In this document: piece after piece, positions 50,900 through 59,704 of the stretch
How the letters are laid out: every line of letters starts with the position of its first letter
How positions within the stretch are numbered: position 1 is the first letter of the stretch
Origin: Altericroceibacterium spongiae
Lineage (GTDB): Bacteria > Pseudomonadota > Alphaproteobacteria > Sphingomonadales > Sphingomonadaceae
Length of the DNA: 64,000 nucleotides
Reading direction: 5' to 3'
NCBI RefSeq assembly: GCF_003610805.1
Contig: NZ_RAPF01000001.1
Span: 620,001-684,000, forward strand
The notes under the pieces: model-generated
The model's input: only the letters and a program-made list of their open reading frames with translations
Told to the model about the DNA's origin: nothing
The model's database searches: none
Translations under genes and position numbers: made by a program

Positions 50900-51792
50900 C
50901 CCGGCACGATCTGCTTGCAGCCTGGCGGAATTACCTTCAGCAATCGCGCCGTCGTTCGCCGCATACGGTGCGCGCTTATTGCTCGGCGGCACAACGTCTG
51001 CTCGAACATTTCGATCTCACCGAATGGCCGGCGGTTGCCACTATTCCTCCGGCCAGTCTCCGCACCTTTATGGCGAACAGGCGAAGCGATGGCATCGGCA
51101 ATGTTTCTGCCGCGCGCGAATTATCCGCCATCAAGGGGTTTATGGCTTTTGCCCGGGAACAGGCCGGGATGGAAAATGCCGCCCCTCCCCGCATTCGCGG
51201 GCCGCGCATCAAGAAAGGCCTGCCTCGCCCCGTTACGCCCGACGATGCCAGCAATCTGGCCGATCTGGTGGGGCAGGACGCAAGGGAAGCATGGATCGGC
51301 GCAAGGGATCGCGCGGTTCTGCTGATGATGTATGGCGGCGGCATGCGAATTGCGGAGGTTCTGTCGCTTACCGGTGCCGATTATCCGCTTGGTGAAACGC
51401 TGAGAGTGACCGGCAAGGGCAATAAGCAGCGCGTGGTCCCTGTTTTGCCTGTCGTGCGGGAAGGCATTGCTGACTATGTCGCAAAATGCCCCTGGAAAAT
51501 TGACTCCGACGGCCCGCTCTTTCTCGGCGCCAAAGGCGGGCCGCTAAGCGCGGGAATGGTCCGCAAGGCAATGGCTCGGGCGCGGATCGCCCTCGGCCTT
51601 CCTGCCACCGCCACACCGCACGCCCTGCGCCATTCCTTTGCCACGCATCTCCTCGGTGCAGGAGTGGATTTGCGCAGTTTACAGGAATTGCTCGGCCATG
51701 CTGGCCTCGGTTCGACGCAGATCTATACTAGGGTCGATGCAGCGACATTGCTGGAAACCTATCGCAAAGCCCATCCGCGCGGCAGCGACTAA
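50896..51792 (+). CDS. xerC: Tyrosine recombinase XerC
   Basis: A 298-residue chromosome-dimer resolvase. N-terminal SAM-like core-binding domain (SPHTVRAYCSAAQRLLEHF) and catalytic domain with Arg in MMYGGGMRIAEVLSL, Lys in KGNKQRVVPV, His-x-x-Arg in HALRHSFATHLL, His in LLGHAGLGSTQIYTRV and the Tyr nucleophile in that same segment. Length is typical of housekeeping XerC, unlike the element integrase at 702-2006. Coupled to hemW (ATGA). Confidence 0.95.
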   Translation: MTRHDLLAAWRNYLQQSRRRSPHTVRAYCSAAQRLLEHFDLTEWPAVATIPPASLRTFMANRRSDGIGNVSAARELSAIKGFMAFAREQAGMENAAPPRIRGPRIKKGLPRPVTPDDASNLADLVGQDAREAWIGARDRAVLLMMYGGGMRIAEVLSLTGADYPLGETLRVTGKGNKQRVVPVLPVVREGIADYVAKCPWKIDSDGPLFLGAKGGPLSAGMVRKAMARARIALGLPATATPHALRHSFATHLLGAGVDLRSLQELLGHAGLGSTQIYTRVDAATLLETYRKAHPRGSD

Positions 51793-51903
51793 CCCTCTGC
51801 CTTTTCTTCTTCACCCATTTCATTGACTTTATCTTTTTTGGGCTTGCTCTTCCTGGCCTCGGGTGGTTAATCCGCAAACAAACCTAAAAGGAAGGATGCC
51901 TCT

Positions 51904-52641
51904 ATGCTCAAACTCTACAGCTTCGGCCCCGGAGCTAATTCGCTGAAACCCATGCTTGCACTTTATGAAAAAGGCTCCGAATTCGAACAGGTGCTGCTCA
52001 ACCCGGCCAAGTTCGAACATCACTCCGACTGGTTCAAGAAGATCAATCCGCGCGGTCAGGTGCCGGCACTGGAAGATCGTGGCAAGATCATCACCGAAAG
52101 CACGGTGATCTGCGAATATCTCGAGGATGAGCATCCGACCGATGTGAAACTGCGCCCCGGTAATTCCTATGACACCGCGCAAATGCGTGTGTGGACCAAA
52201 TGGGTGGATGAATATTTCTGCTGGTGCGTTTCCACGATCGGCTGGCACCGGATGGTCAGCAAGATGGTTCAGGATCTCACCGATGAACAGTTCGAAGCGA
52301 AGCTGAAAGATATTCCGGTTTACGAACAGCAGGTTAAATGGCGCCGCGCGCGCGAAGGATTCCCGCAGGATCTGCTCGATGAGGAAATGCGCAAGATCGG
52401 CTATTCGGTGCGCCGTCTCGACGATCATCTGGCCGATCATGAATGGCTGGCCGGTGGTGTTTATTCGCTCGCCGATATCTGCAATTTCGCCATCGCCAAC
52501 GGTATGCAGCATGGCTTTTCGGAACTGGTCAATACCAGCGATACACCTCACCTCGTCCGCTGGATCGAACAGATCAATGAGCGCCCGGCGGTGAAGAAGA
52601 TGTTCGCCAGCGTACCGCACGAACTACGCAAAGACGACTAA
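51904..52641 (+). CDS. Glutathione S-transferase, LigF-like beta-etherase family
   Basis: A 245-residue GST. N-terminal thioredoxin-like domain MLKLYSFGPGANSLKPMLAL with INPRGQVPALEDRGKIITES, C-terminal helical domain with VWTKWVDEYFCWCVSTIGWH, VKWRRAREGFPQDLLDEEM and YSLADICNFAIANG. These segments closely follow, from memory, LigF of Sphingobium SYK-6, which cleaves beta-O-4 aryl ethers of lignin dimers with glutathione. It is somewhat shorter than LigF (about 257). No other lig gene is near, so the physiological role is open. AAGGAAGG precedes ATG. Confidence 0.88.
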   Translation: MLKLYSFGPGANSLKPMLALYEKGSEFEQVLLNPAKFEHHSDWFKKINPRGQVPALEDRGKIITESTVICEYLEDEHPTDVKLRPGNSYDTAQMRVWTKWVDEYFCWCVSTIGWHRMVSKMVQDLTDEQFEAKLKDIPVYEQQVKWRRAREGFPQDLLDEEMRKIGYSVRRLDDHLADHEWLAGGVYSLADICNFAIANGMQHGFSELVNTSDTPHLVRWIEQINERPAVKKMFASVPHELRKDD

Positions 52642-52745
52642 GGGGCCGGATTTTCACGCTCGTTGCGGCGATGCACGCCTGCAACGAGCGTGAAAGAAAT
52701 ATACAGCAGCAGATACCAGGCACCGAATTTTCCGACCGAAACCAT
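52638..52745 (-). CDS. Small ORF with one membrane segment (35 aa), uncertain
   Basis: The minus-strand frame begins MVSVGKFGAWYLLLYISFTL and ends with the polar VAGVHRRNERENPAP; this is a plausible single membrane helix with a basic tail. It lies 53 bp after the serine hydrolase gene on the same strand and overlaps the 3' end of the GST gene by 4 bases. There is no ribosome-binding site and an in-frame stop lies 9 codons upstream, so it may be the decayed end of a larger protein. Part of its DNA is a 15-bp inverted repeat (52652-52695). Confidence 0.35.
   Translation of the reverse strand: MVSVGKFGAWYLLLYISFTLVAGVHRRNERENPAP
52652..52695. terminator. 15-bp perfect inverted repeat after the GST gene
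   Basis: TTTCACGCTCGTTGC (52652-52666) and GCAACGAGCGTGAAA (52681-52695) are exact reverse complements with a 14-base loop, 10 bp after the GST stop. No T-run follows on either strand, but the stem is strong enough to act as a transcript end between the convergent GST and hydrolase genes. Confidence 0.55.
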
Positions 52746-52798
52746 ATGCCAGTCGGAATCGCGTCGAAATTCTCAACATGACGGCGGAAAGAGGCTCA

Positions 52799-54118
52799 TT
52801 ACCGGGTGTGGCCAACCAGACTGAGCGCGCGATTGGCCAGCATCATAAAGCCCGTTTCTTCGACAGCAGCGTCCGGATCGTTCCAGCTCATCGCCAGACT
52901 ATACCATTCGCCATTCTCATCACGCAAAAGCCAGTTAAGGCTCAACACGCCGGTTTCGGACCCGCCCTTATAGCCGGCATAGCGCCATCGTGCCCGTTCC
53001 TCATCGGGTAATGAGGAATTGATGCCGAGAATATCGAGCGCAACCGGATCTTCGGTCTCAGCGATTTGTGCCAGCACGCGGATAATATCCGCCGGGGTAG
53101 CGAACCATTCCACGGTATCGATCGCTGTTGGCGCCTGCCCGAATATCCGTGCCAGATCGGCCTGACTGGCCTGTGCCGCTGCCTTGCCATCGAGCCGGTC
53201 GAGCATAGCCTGTCTGCCGACCGGACCGGCAGCATGATAGGTTTGCGCCGCCATTTCTCCCTGCTGTTTCAGAGCGAAAAATTCTGCCGTATCCATCATG
53301 GGCAGGATAGAAGACGGATCGGAATGGCCCGAAAGGCGCACTTCTGCTGCCAGTGCATCGCGCCCCAGCAGACGCACGAGAATATCGGTGGCCGTATTAT
53401 CGCTGATCGAAATCATCAACGCGGCCAGCGTATGCAATGTGAGGGGCGAGCCCTCGGGCCAGCCGTATAAGGTGCCGCCGGCAAAACTCTTGCCCTCCAG
53501 CGGCACCACATCGTCCCACCGGCGTTTTCCCGCAGCGATTTCGCGCGACAAAGCCGCAAGAACATAGAGTTTGAAAGCCGAACCCACCGCAAATGGACGC
53601 TCGGCATGATAGGCGAAGAAAGGCTCCGATGAACCGATCTTCGTGAGCAGCATTCCGGCATCGCCATGGAGGGCTGCCAGATCCGCCGCCAGTTTTTCTT
53701 TCGTGTCGCCGAGCGGCTTCAGCACACCAATGCGGAAACCCGATACTTTATAGGGCGCCTGCGGCTGTAATTGCAGATCACCCTGCCCTGCACCGCCTTC
53801 GAAATGCACCGCCAGCCTGGCATAGCCCGTCGCCGGACCGGTTTCGACAACCTCCATAGAGTTCAGCGCACCATACTGGCTGCTTAGCTGGCGAAAAATC
53901 AGGGCAAAACGCTGCGGAGATACCGCCTGAAGAAACTGGTCTGTGAAGACATCCTCATAGGGTTTGTCCCCGTGAAGCGCTGCCACAATATCTTTCAGAC
54001 GTTGTTCGCTCCGCTCTTCGGCCGACAGTGTGGAAAGATCGGTTTGTGCCTGCGCGCCGACCGGAGCCGACATGCTGATCGCAGCAATCAGAGCCGCCAG
54101 AGAGTACCGAAATGACAC
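52799..54118 (-). CDS. Serine hydrolase of class A beta-lactamase fold
   Basis: A 439-residue periplasmic protein. Signal peptide to about residue 24 (SAPVGAQAQ), an N-terminal NTF2-like/Cpe-LpqF domain (to about 130), then a class A-like serine hydrolase domain. Catalytic motifs: Ser180-x-x-Lys183 (VGSAFKLYVL), Ser239-Asp-Asn (SISDNTATD) and Lys384-Gly-Gly (YKGGSETGV). The deacylating Glu of an omega loop is not obvious, so beta-lactamase activity is doubtful; a peptidase or esterase role is also possible. It begins 21 bp after parE on the same strand. Confidence 0.88.
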   Translation of the reverse strand: MSFRYSLAALIAAISMSAPVGAQAQTDLSTLSAEERSEQRLKDIVAALHGDKPYEDVFTDQFLQAVSPQRFALIFRQLSSQYGALNSMEVVETGPATGYARLAVHFEGGAGQGDLQLQPQAPYKVSGFRIGVLKPLGDTKEKLAADLAALHGDAGMLLTKIGSSEPFFAYHAERPFAVGSAFKLYVLAALSREIAAGKRRWDDVVPLEGKSFAGGTLYGWPEGSPLTLHTLAALMISISDNTATDILVRLLGRDALAAEVRLSGHSDPSSILPMMDTAEFFALKQQGEMAAQTYHAAGPVGRQAMLDRLDGKAAAQASQADLARIFGQAPTAIDTVEWFATPADIIRVLAQIAETEDPVALDILGINSSLPDEERARWRYAGYKGGSETGVLSLNWLLRDENGEWYSLAMSWNDPDAAVEETGFMMLANRALSLVGHTR

Positions 54119-54139
54119 CAGCCAGCTCCTCCTGCAATA

Positions 54140-56131
54140 TCAGGCGTCGATCAGATCCCTGTCCAGCTCCCCGGCGCGGTTCTGAATGAAGTTAAACCGA
54201 TGTTCGGGATTGCGACCCATCAGATGATCGACAAGTTCCTTCACTGCGGCGCGCTGTTCGAATTCGGGCGGCAGTGTGATGCGGATCAGGCTGCGGCTGT
54301 CGGGATTCATTGTGGTTTCGCGCAATTGCTGCGGGTTCATCTCACCGAGGCCTTTAAAGCGGCCGACATCGACTTTCTTACCCTTGAAAACCGTTTCTTC
54401 CAGCGCCTGCCGATGGGCATCGTCACGCGCATAGCGGCTCTCTTTACCCGCTGTCAGGCGATAAAGCGGCGGCTGGGCGAGAAAGAGATGCCCCTTGCGA
54501 ACGATATCGGGCATTTCCTGAAAGAAAAAGGTCATCAGCAATGTCGCGATATGCGCGCCGTCCACATCGGCATCGGTCATGATGACGACGCGGTCGTAGC
54601 GCAGATTTTCCGCATCGCAATCCTTGCGGATACCGCAACCCAGCGCGAGGATCAGATCGGCAATTTCCTGATTGGCGCGGATCTTGTCAGCACTGGCGCT
54701 GGCGACATTGAGGATTTTACCGCGGATCGGCAGAATAGCCTGCGTCTTGCGATTGCGCGCCTGTTTGGCACTGCCGCCGGCGCTGTCCCCTTCGACGATA
54801 AACAACTCGGTTTCACCGTCACCGTCGCCCGAACAATCGGTAAGCTTGCCTGGCAGGCGCAATTTCTTGGCATTGGTGGCCGTTTTGCGTTTGATTTCAC
54901 GCTCGGCCTTGCGGCGCAAACGCTCATCCATCCGCTCCATCACCTGACCGAGCAAAGCCTTGCCACGGTCCATATTGCCAGTGAGGAACAGATCGAAATG
55001 ATCGCGCACAGCATTTTCGACGAGGCGCGCAGCTTCGGGCGAAGTCAGCCGGTCCTTGGTCTGGCTCTGAAATTGCGGATCGCGGATAAAGACCGACAGC
55101 ATCACTTCACTGCCGACCACCACATCGTCGGCGGTCAGATCCTTGGCCTTTTTCTGGCCGACCAGATCGCCGAAAGAACGCAGAGCCTTGGTCAGCGCGG
55201 CCCGGATACCCTGTTCATGCGTGCCACCATCGGGTGTGGGTACGGTGTTGCAATACCAGTCATAAGACCCGTCCGAATAAAGCGGCCAGGCGACGGCCCA
55301 TTCGACACGGCCCTGATGGCGGCCTTCGTCATCCTCGGGGAAATCCTGACTTCCGGCAAAAGGTTCGCTCGTCACGCATTCGCGCCCGTCGAGCTGCTCC
55401 TTCAGATGATCGGCCAGACCGCCGGGAAACTGGAAAGTGGCTTCTGCCGGAACCTGATCGCTGGTGAGGCTTTCCGCGCATTTCCAGCGGATTTCGACAC
55501 CGGCATAAAGATAGGCCTTGGAACGGGCCAGCCTGAACAGCCGCAACGGCTTGAAATTCTGCTTCCCGAAAATCTCTGCATCGGGTGTGAAAGTGACGCT
55601 TGTGCCGCGCCGGTTGGGTGCTGCCCCCACCTTCCCGATCGGGCCGAGCGTCTGCCCCCTGGAAAATTCCTGCGCGTAAAGTTCCTTGTTCCGCGCCACT
55701 TCCACCCGTGTGTGAGAGGAAAGCGCGTTGACCACGGACACGCCCACACCATGCAGCCCCCCGCTGGTCGCATAGGCTTTGCCGGAGAATTTGCCGCCCG
55801 AATGGAGCGTTGAAAGGATCACTTCCAGTGTCGATTTGCCGGGAAATTTGGGGTGTTCGTCAACCGGAATACCACGGCCATTATCGGTGATGGTCAGGCG
55901 ATTGCCTTCTTCCAGCGTCACCTCGATACGGTTGGCATAGCCTGCCACCGCTTCGTCCATCGCATTATCGAGCACTTCGGCGGCAAGATGATGCAAAGCA
56001 CGCTCATCCGTGCCGCCAATATACATGCCGGGCCGCCGGCGAACCGGCTCCAGCCCTTCAAGAACCTCGATGGAGGAACTGTCATAATCCGCGCTGCCAT
56101 CGGGCAGCTTCTCGAAGAGATCGTCGGCCAT
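54140..56131 (-). CDS. parE: DNA topoisomerase IV subunit B
   Basis: A 663-residue ATPase subunit of topoisomerase IV, which decatenates daughter chromosomes. GHKL ATP-binding region (EVLDNAMDEAVAGYANRIEV, ITDNGRGIPVDEHPK, GGLHGVGVSVVNALS), and TOPRIM region with FIVEGDSAGGSAKQARNR and IMTDADVDGAHI. RYKGLGEMN-like RFKGLGEMNPQQLRETTMNP is present. Length suits ParE and not GyrB (about 800). ParC is not in the window. Confidence 0.95.
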   Translation of the reverse strand: MADDLFEKLPDGSADYDSSSIEVLEGLEPVRRRPGMYIGGTDERALHHLAAEVLDNAMDEAVAGYANRIEVTLEEGNRLTITDNGRGIPVDEHPKFPGKSTLEVILSTLHSGGKFSGKAYATSGGLHGVGVSVVNALSSHTRVEVARNKELYAQEFSRGQTLGPIGKVGAAPNRRGTSVTFTPDAEIFGKQNFKPLRLFRLARSKAYLYAGVEIRWKCAESLTSDQVPAEATFQFPGGLADHLKEQLDGRECVTSEPFAGSQDFPEDDEGRHQGRVEWAVAWPLYSDGSYDWYCNTVPTPDGGTHEQGIRAALTKALRSFGDLVGQKKAKDLTADDVVVGSEVMLSVFIRDPQFQSQTKDRLTSPEAARLVENAVRDHFDLFLTGNMDRGKALLGQVMERMDERLRRKAEREIKRKTATNAKKLRLPGKLTDCSGDGDGETELFIVEGDSAGGSAKQARNRKTQAILPIRGKILNVASASADKIRANQEIADLILALGCGIRKDCDAENLRYDRVVIMTDADVDGAHIATLLMTFFFQEMPDIVRKGHLFLAQPPLYRLTAGKESRYARDDAHRQALEETVFKGKKVDVGRFKGLGEMNPQQLRETTMNPDSRSLIRITLPPEFEQRAAVKELVDHLMGRNPEHRFNFIQNRAGELDRDLIDA

Positions 56132-56202
56132 AGGAACAGCTATAGAACGCGAAATCCCCGGGACACAAGCTGGCAGCGCGGTTTATCGTCAGTATGGATC
56201 GA

Positions 56203-57360
56203 TCAGTTGGTGAAGCGCTCGGGTGCCGGGGCGACCACGGACACTGTGCCATTGCCGATCTGGCGCACTTCCATGGCGCGTTCACCCACACCGTCCCGGC
56301 CGAAACGGAATACGCCATCCAGCCCGATAAAACCGTCTCGGGCCATCAGGCGCGATGTCGGGAAAGCCTGACCCGGCTGCCATTCACGCGCGACACGCAA
56401 AGTCAGGAGGACCGAATCATAGCCGAGCGTGGCAATGCGGTAAGGCTGCTGGCCAAAACGCGATTCATAGCTGTCGACAAAGCGACGATACCGTGCATCG
56501 GGCACGGCGGAGAACCATGCACCGCGCAAGGCTTCGGCGTTAGCGATAGAAGCTTCCCCGCTCCACAATTCCGTACCCAGAATATGCGGCAGCGTGTCTC
56601 CGGCCTCTTTCAGCGCACTCGCGCCGATTGCGGAAAGCCGCGCGCCATCGGCAATCAGCACCGTATCGAAGCCACCTTGCGCGGTGAGCTTCTTCGCCGC
56701 GCTGATAATCAGGCTGTTACCGCGATCATAGCTTTGCGTAGCGACCATCTGGCCCCCGCGTGCGGCCACGGCTTCTTCCAGCGCTTTGGCGGCGCGGCGG
56801 CCATATTCGCCTCTCGGGGTCAGCACCGCGAACCGCTTCGATCCCTGCGACATGGCATAATCCACCGTGCGGGTGACCGATTGCTCTGGAATATGACCCA
56901 TCACGAAAACGTCGGAAGAGGCAACCGACGCATCGTTGGAAAAGCTGATGAGCGGAATATCGGCAGGAGCTGCCGCAGCCAGCACAGCCGGTACATTATC
57001 GGCGAGAAGCGGGCCGAGGATCAGTCTGTTCCCATCGGTAATGGCACGGTCGGCGGCCGATTTGGCGCCTTTGGCAGTGTCATAAGTGGTAATACGCAGA
57101 TTACCGGCATTGGTATCGAGCAAGGCCATGGTCGTGGCATTGGCAATCGACTGACCGACACCGGCATTATTGCCCGAAAGCGGCACGAGCAGCGCCACGC
57201 GATGGCGCGATTCATCCTGCGGCAGCGTGCTTTCACTGGGCTTGGTCTCGGGCACCGGCGTGGTTGCCGGACCGGTATCGCCATGAGGAATGATCTGACA
57301 GGCTGCCAGCAATGTGCTCAGCCCCGCAATCGCAAAAAACCGTTTAAAATTGTCGAACAT
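56203..57360 (-). CDS. Penicillin-binding protein activator / LppC-LpoA-like lipoprotein
   Basis: A 385-residue lipoprotein: lipobox STLLAACQI (Cys20) after a start at MFDNFKRFF, then a Pro/Thr-rich linker and a type I periplasmic-binding fold (VALLVPLSGNNAGVGQSIAN, LILGPLLADNVPAVLAAA, PLISFSNDASVASSDVFVMG, LTPRGEYGRRAAKAL, LIADGARLSAIGASAL). It resembles the C-terminal domain of LpoA, activator of PBP1A; the N-terminal TPR-like part of enterobacterial LpoA is absent, as in alphaproteobacteria. Divergent from rsmI (39 bp between starts), the usual yraM-yraL neighbourhood. Confidence 0.9.
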   Translation of the reverse strand: MFDNFKRFFAIAGLSTLLAACQIIPHGDTGPATTPVPETKPSESTLPQDESRHRVALLVPLSGNNAGVGQSIANATTMALLDTNAGNLRITTYDTAKGAKSAADRAITDGNRLILGPLLADNVPAVLAAAAPADIPLISFSNDASVASSDVFVMGHIPEQSVTRTVDYAMSQGSKRFAVLTPRGEYGRRAAKALEEAVAARGGQMVATQSYDRGNSLIISAAKKLTAQGGFDTVLIADGARLSAIGASALKEAGDTLPHILGTELWSGEASIANAEALRGAWFSAVPDARYRRFVDSYESRFGQQPYRIATLGYDSVLLTLRVAREWQPGQAFPTSRLMARDGFIGLDGVFRFGRDGVGERAMEVRQIGNGTVSVVAPAPERFTN

Positions 57361-57399
57361 GCTTGCCGCTCCCACCGCAACTGGTTCACAAGGCGCGGC

Positions 57400-58251
57400 G
57401 TGAGCGACGCGCCTGAAAATAATCAACTGAGTCCCGGCCTCTATATTGTAGCCACGCCAATTGGCAATCTTGGCGATATCACCATGCGGGCAGCCGATAT
57501 TCTGGCACGGTGTGACGCCATCGCCTGCGAAGATACCCGGGTAACTCAGAAACTTATCCGCCATCTAGGCATTACACGTCCACTATGGCGCTATGACGAT
57601 CATAGCGCGGAAAGCGACCGCGCGCACCTGCTGGAAAAGATGCGCGATCAGGCCATTGCCCTGGTCAGCGATGCAGGCACACCGCTGGTTTCCGATCCGG
57701 GCTATCGTCTTGTAAAAGAAGCGCAGGAGGCCGGAATCGCAGTCACCAGCCTTCCCGGCCCGAGCGCGCCGGTGATGGCGCTGACGCTTTCGGGTATGCC
57801 CAATGATCGCTTTCTTTTCGCCGGCTTTCTGCCGCCCAAAGAGAAAGCGCGGCGCGATATTCTCATCGAGTTATCCCCAGTTCGTGCAACGCTGGTCTTT
57901 TTCGAGACCGCTCCGCGCCTGCTGAAGTCGCTCGACACGATCGGCGATTCCTTGCCCGGCCGTGAAGTGGCCGTGGCGCGGGAACTGACCAAACGGTTCG
58001 AGGAATGCCGCCGCGGAACGGCCGAAGAATTGACGGCGTATTATACAGCCCATCCGCCCAAGGGAGAAATCGTGCTGCTGATCGGTCCGCCTTTACAGGA
58101 CGATAAACCGGACGATACCGATATCGACGCTTTGCTGAGCGAAGCGATGGCAGAGATGAAGACCTCCCAGGCTGCCGGAAGCGTGGCCAAAGCGACAGGG
58201 CTCGATCGCAAGATGCTCTACACCCGCGCCATGGAACTGAAAGGCCGGTGA
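57400..58251 (+). CDS. rsmI: 16S rRNA (cytidine1402-2'-O)-methyltransferase RsmI
   Basis: A 283-residue SAM-dependent tetrapyrrole-methylase-fold enzyme modifying C1402 of 16S rRNA. GLYIVATPIGNLGDITMRAA at the start, CEDTRVTQKLIRHLGI, LVSDAGTPLVSDPGYRLV, SLPGPSAPVMALTLSGMP and the FFETAPRLL segment. The start is GTG 57400, just before the homology; the long upstream open frame is antisense to the lipoprotein gene. The yraN gene begins with a GTG overlapping the stop. Confidence 0.95.
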   Translation: MSDAPENNQLSPGLYIVATPIGNLGDITMRAADILARCDAIACEDTRVTQKLIRHLGITRPLWRYDDHSAESDRAHLLEKMRDQAIALVSDAGTPLVSDPGYRLVKEAQEAGIAVTSLPGPSAPVMALTLSGMPNDRFLFAGFLPPKEKARRDILIELSPVRATLVFFETAPRLLKSLDTIGDSLPGREVAVARELTKRFEECRRGTAEELTAYYTAHPPKGEIVLLIGPPLQDDKPDDTDIDALLSEAMAEMKTSQAAGSVAKATGLDRKMLYTRAMELKGR

Positions 58252-58613
58252 CACGTCGCCCTGCCCGCCATGCGCAGGCCGAACGCAGCGGGCGACGCGG
58301 AGAGATATGGGCCGCGCTTTATTTGCAATTGCAGGGTTGGCGGATCGTCGGGCGGCGGGTCAGGACACCGCGCGGCGAAATCGATCTGATCGCCCGGCGC
58401 GGACACATTGTGAATTTTATCGAGGTAAAATATCGCCGCACCGCCCGACAACGCGATGAAGCGATTGATTTTTACCGGCTGAAACGGGTTGCCGCCGCGG
58501 TCGAGGCGATAGCCCATCTTTATTGCCGAAACGGAGAAACTGTCAGGATCGATGTCGTGATGCTTGCGCGATGGCGCTGGCCACGCCACATCACCAATGC
58601 CTGGCAGCCATGA
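58248..58613 (+). CDS. yraN: YraN family endonuclease-like protein (UPF0102)
   Basis: A 121-residue protein: RSGRRGEIWAALYLQLQGWR and RTPRGEIDLIARRGHIVNFI with EVKYR form the restriction-endonuclease-like core (Glu, Asp, Glu-x-Lys). Role unknown. GTG 58248 overlaps the rsmI stop (GTGA), so it is coupled to rsmI. Confidence 0.93.
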   Translation: MTRRPARHAQAERSGRRGEIWAALYLQLQGWRIVGRRVRTPRGEIDLIARRGHIVNFIEVKYRRTARQRDEAIDFYRLKRVAAAVEAIAHLYCRNGETVRIDVVMLARWRWPRHITNAWQP

Positions 58614-58626
58614 AGGATTTTTGAAA

Positions 58627-59598
58627 ATGGGTTTGCGCGTCGCGGTCCAGATGGACCCCATCGAACATGTCAATATCAGCGGCGATTCAAGCTTCGCCCT
58701 CATGCTGTCCGCCCAGGATCGCGGGGCACAGCTGTGGCATTACGATGTGCGCACTCTCGCATATGATACGATGGCCGGCGCCGGAGGGCGCATCACAGCC
58801 TGGGCTGCCCCCGTTTCGGTGAAGAAGGAAGCGGGCAACCATTTCACCAAGGGCGAATTGCGCAAGATCGATCTTGCCGCAGATATCGATGTGGTCCTGA
58901 TGCGGCAGGATCCACCCTTCGATCTCGGCTATATCAGCGCCACGCATATTCTGGAGCGGCTGGCAGGTGAAACGCTGGTCGTCAACGATCCGGTAAGTGT
59001 TCGCAACGCACCCGAAAAGGTTTTCGTTCTCGATTATGCCCGTTTCATGCCGCCTACACTGATTGCGCGCGAGCTGGAGGATGTCCGCGAATTTCAGCAG
59101 AAGCATGGCGCATTGGTGGTAAAACCGCTGCACGGCAATGGCGGCAAGGCGATTTTTCGGGTCGAGGAAAACGGCACCAATCTCTCCGCTCTCACAGAGT
59201 TGTTCGGTCAGGTCTGGCCTGAACCTTTCATGGTCCAGCCCTTTTTGCCCGAAGTTTCGGAAGGCGACAAACGGATCGTTCTGATCGACGGTGAGTTTGC
59301 CGGGGCGATCAATCGCAAGCCGGGCGAAGGCGAATTCCGTTCCAACCTCGCTCGTGGCGGCTATGCCGAACCTTGCAGCCTGACCCAGCGCGAGGAGGAA
59401 ATCTGCGCCGCCATGGGACCCGAGCTGAAAAAGCGCGGGCTGGTCTTTGTCGGTATCGATGTGATCGGCGGCCGCTGGCTGACCGAGATCAATGTGACAT
59501 CGCCCACCGGCATCGTCTCTATCGACGAATTTAACGGCACCGACAGCAGCGCGAAAATCTGGGACGCCATCGACCGGCGTCTGGCGGAAATGGGATAA
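58627..59598 (+). CDS. gshB: Glutathione synthetase
   Basis: A 323-residue ATP-grasp ligase joining gamma-glutamylcysteine and glycine. MRQDPPFDLGYISATHILER, the ATP-binding VVKPLHGNGGKAIFRV, IVLIDGEFAGAINRKPG, and the C-terminal IDVIGGRWLTEINVTSPTGI are all typical. ATG 58627 has GAAGGA upstream. It fits the GSH use of the LigF-like GST elsewhere in the window. Confidence 0.96.
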   Translation: MGLRVAVQMDPIEHVNISGDSSFALMLSAQDRGAQLWHYDVRTLAYDTMAGAGGRITAWAAPVSVKKEAGNHFTKGELRKIDLAADIDVVLMRQDPPFDLGYISATHILERLAGETLVVNDPVSVRNAPEKVFVLDYARFMPPTLIARELEDVREFQQKHGALVVKPLHGNGGKAIFRVEENGTNLSALTELFGQVWPEPFMVQPFLPEVSEGDKRIVLIDGEFAGAINRKPGEGEFRSNLARGGYAEPCSLTQREEEICAAMGPELKKRGLVFVGIDVIGGRWLTEINVTSPTGIVSIDEFNGTDSSAKIWDAIDRRLAEMG

Positions 59599-59704
59599 TC
59601 GGAAACCTCATACCAGATAAAAATCAGACACTTTCTGCATCGCGCCTGCGAGTGAATAATATCAAAACTTTGAACCCTTTGCAGCGCGAACCGTTGGGGC
59701 CGCA

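Noticed and set aside
52799-54118. True class A beta-lactamase
   Set aside because: SxxK, SDN and KGG are present, but a deacylating Glu in an omega loop is not evident and an extra N-terminal domain is fused, so only a serine hydrolase call is made.
54200-55813. 537-codon plus-strand frame
   Set aside because: Antisense to parE.
56194-57399. N-terminal 400 codons of the long frame ending at 58251
   Set aside because: Antisense to the LppC/LpoA-like lipoprotein gene; RsmI homology starts only at GTG 57400.
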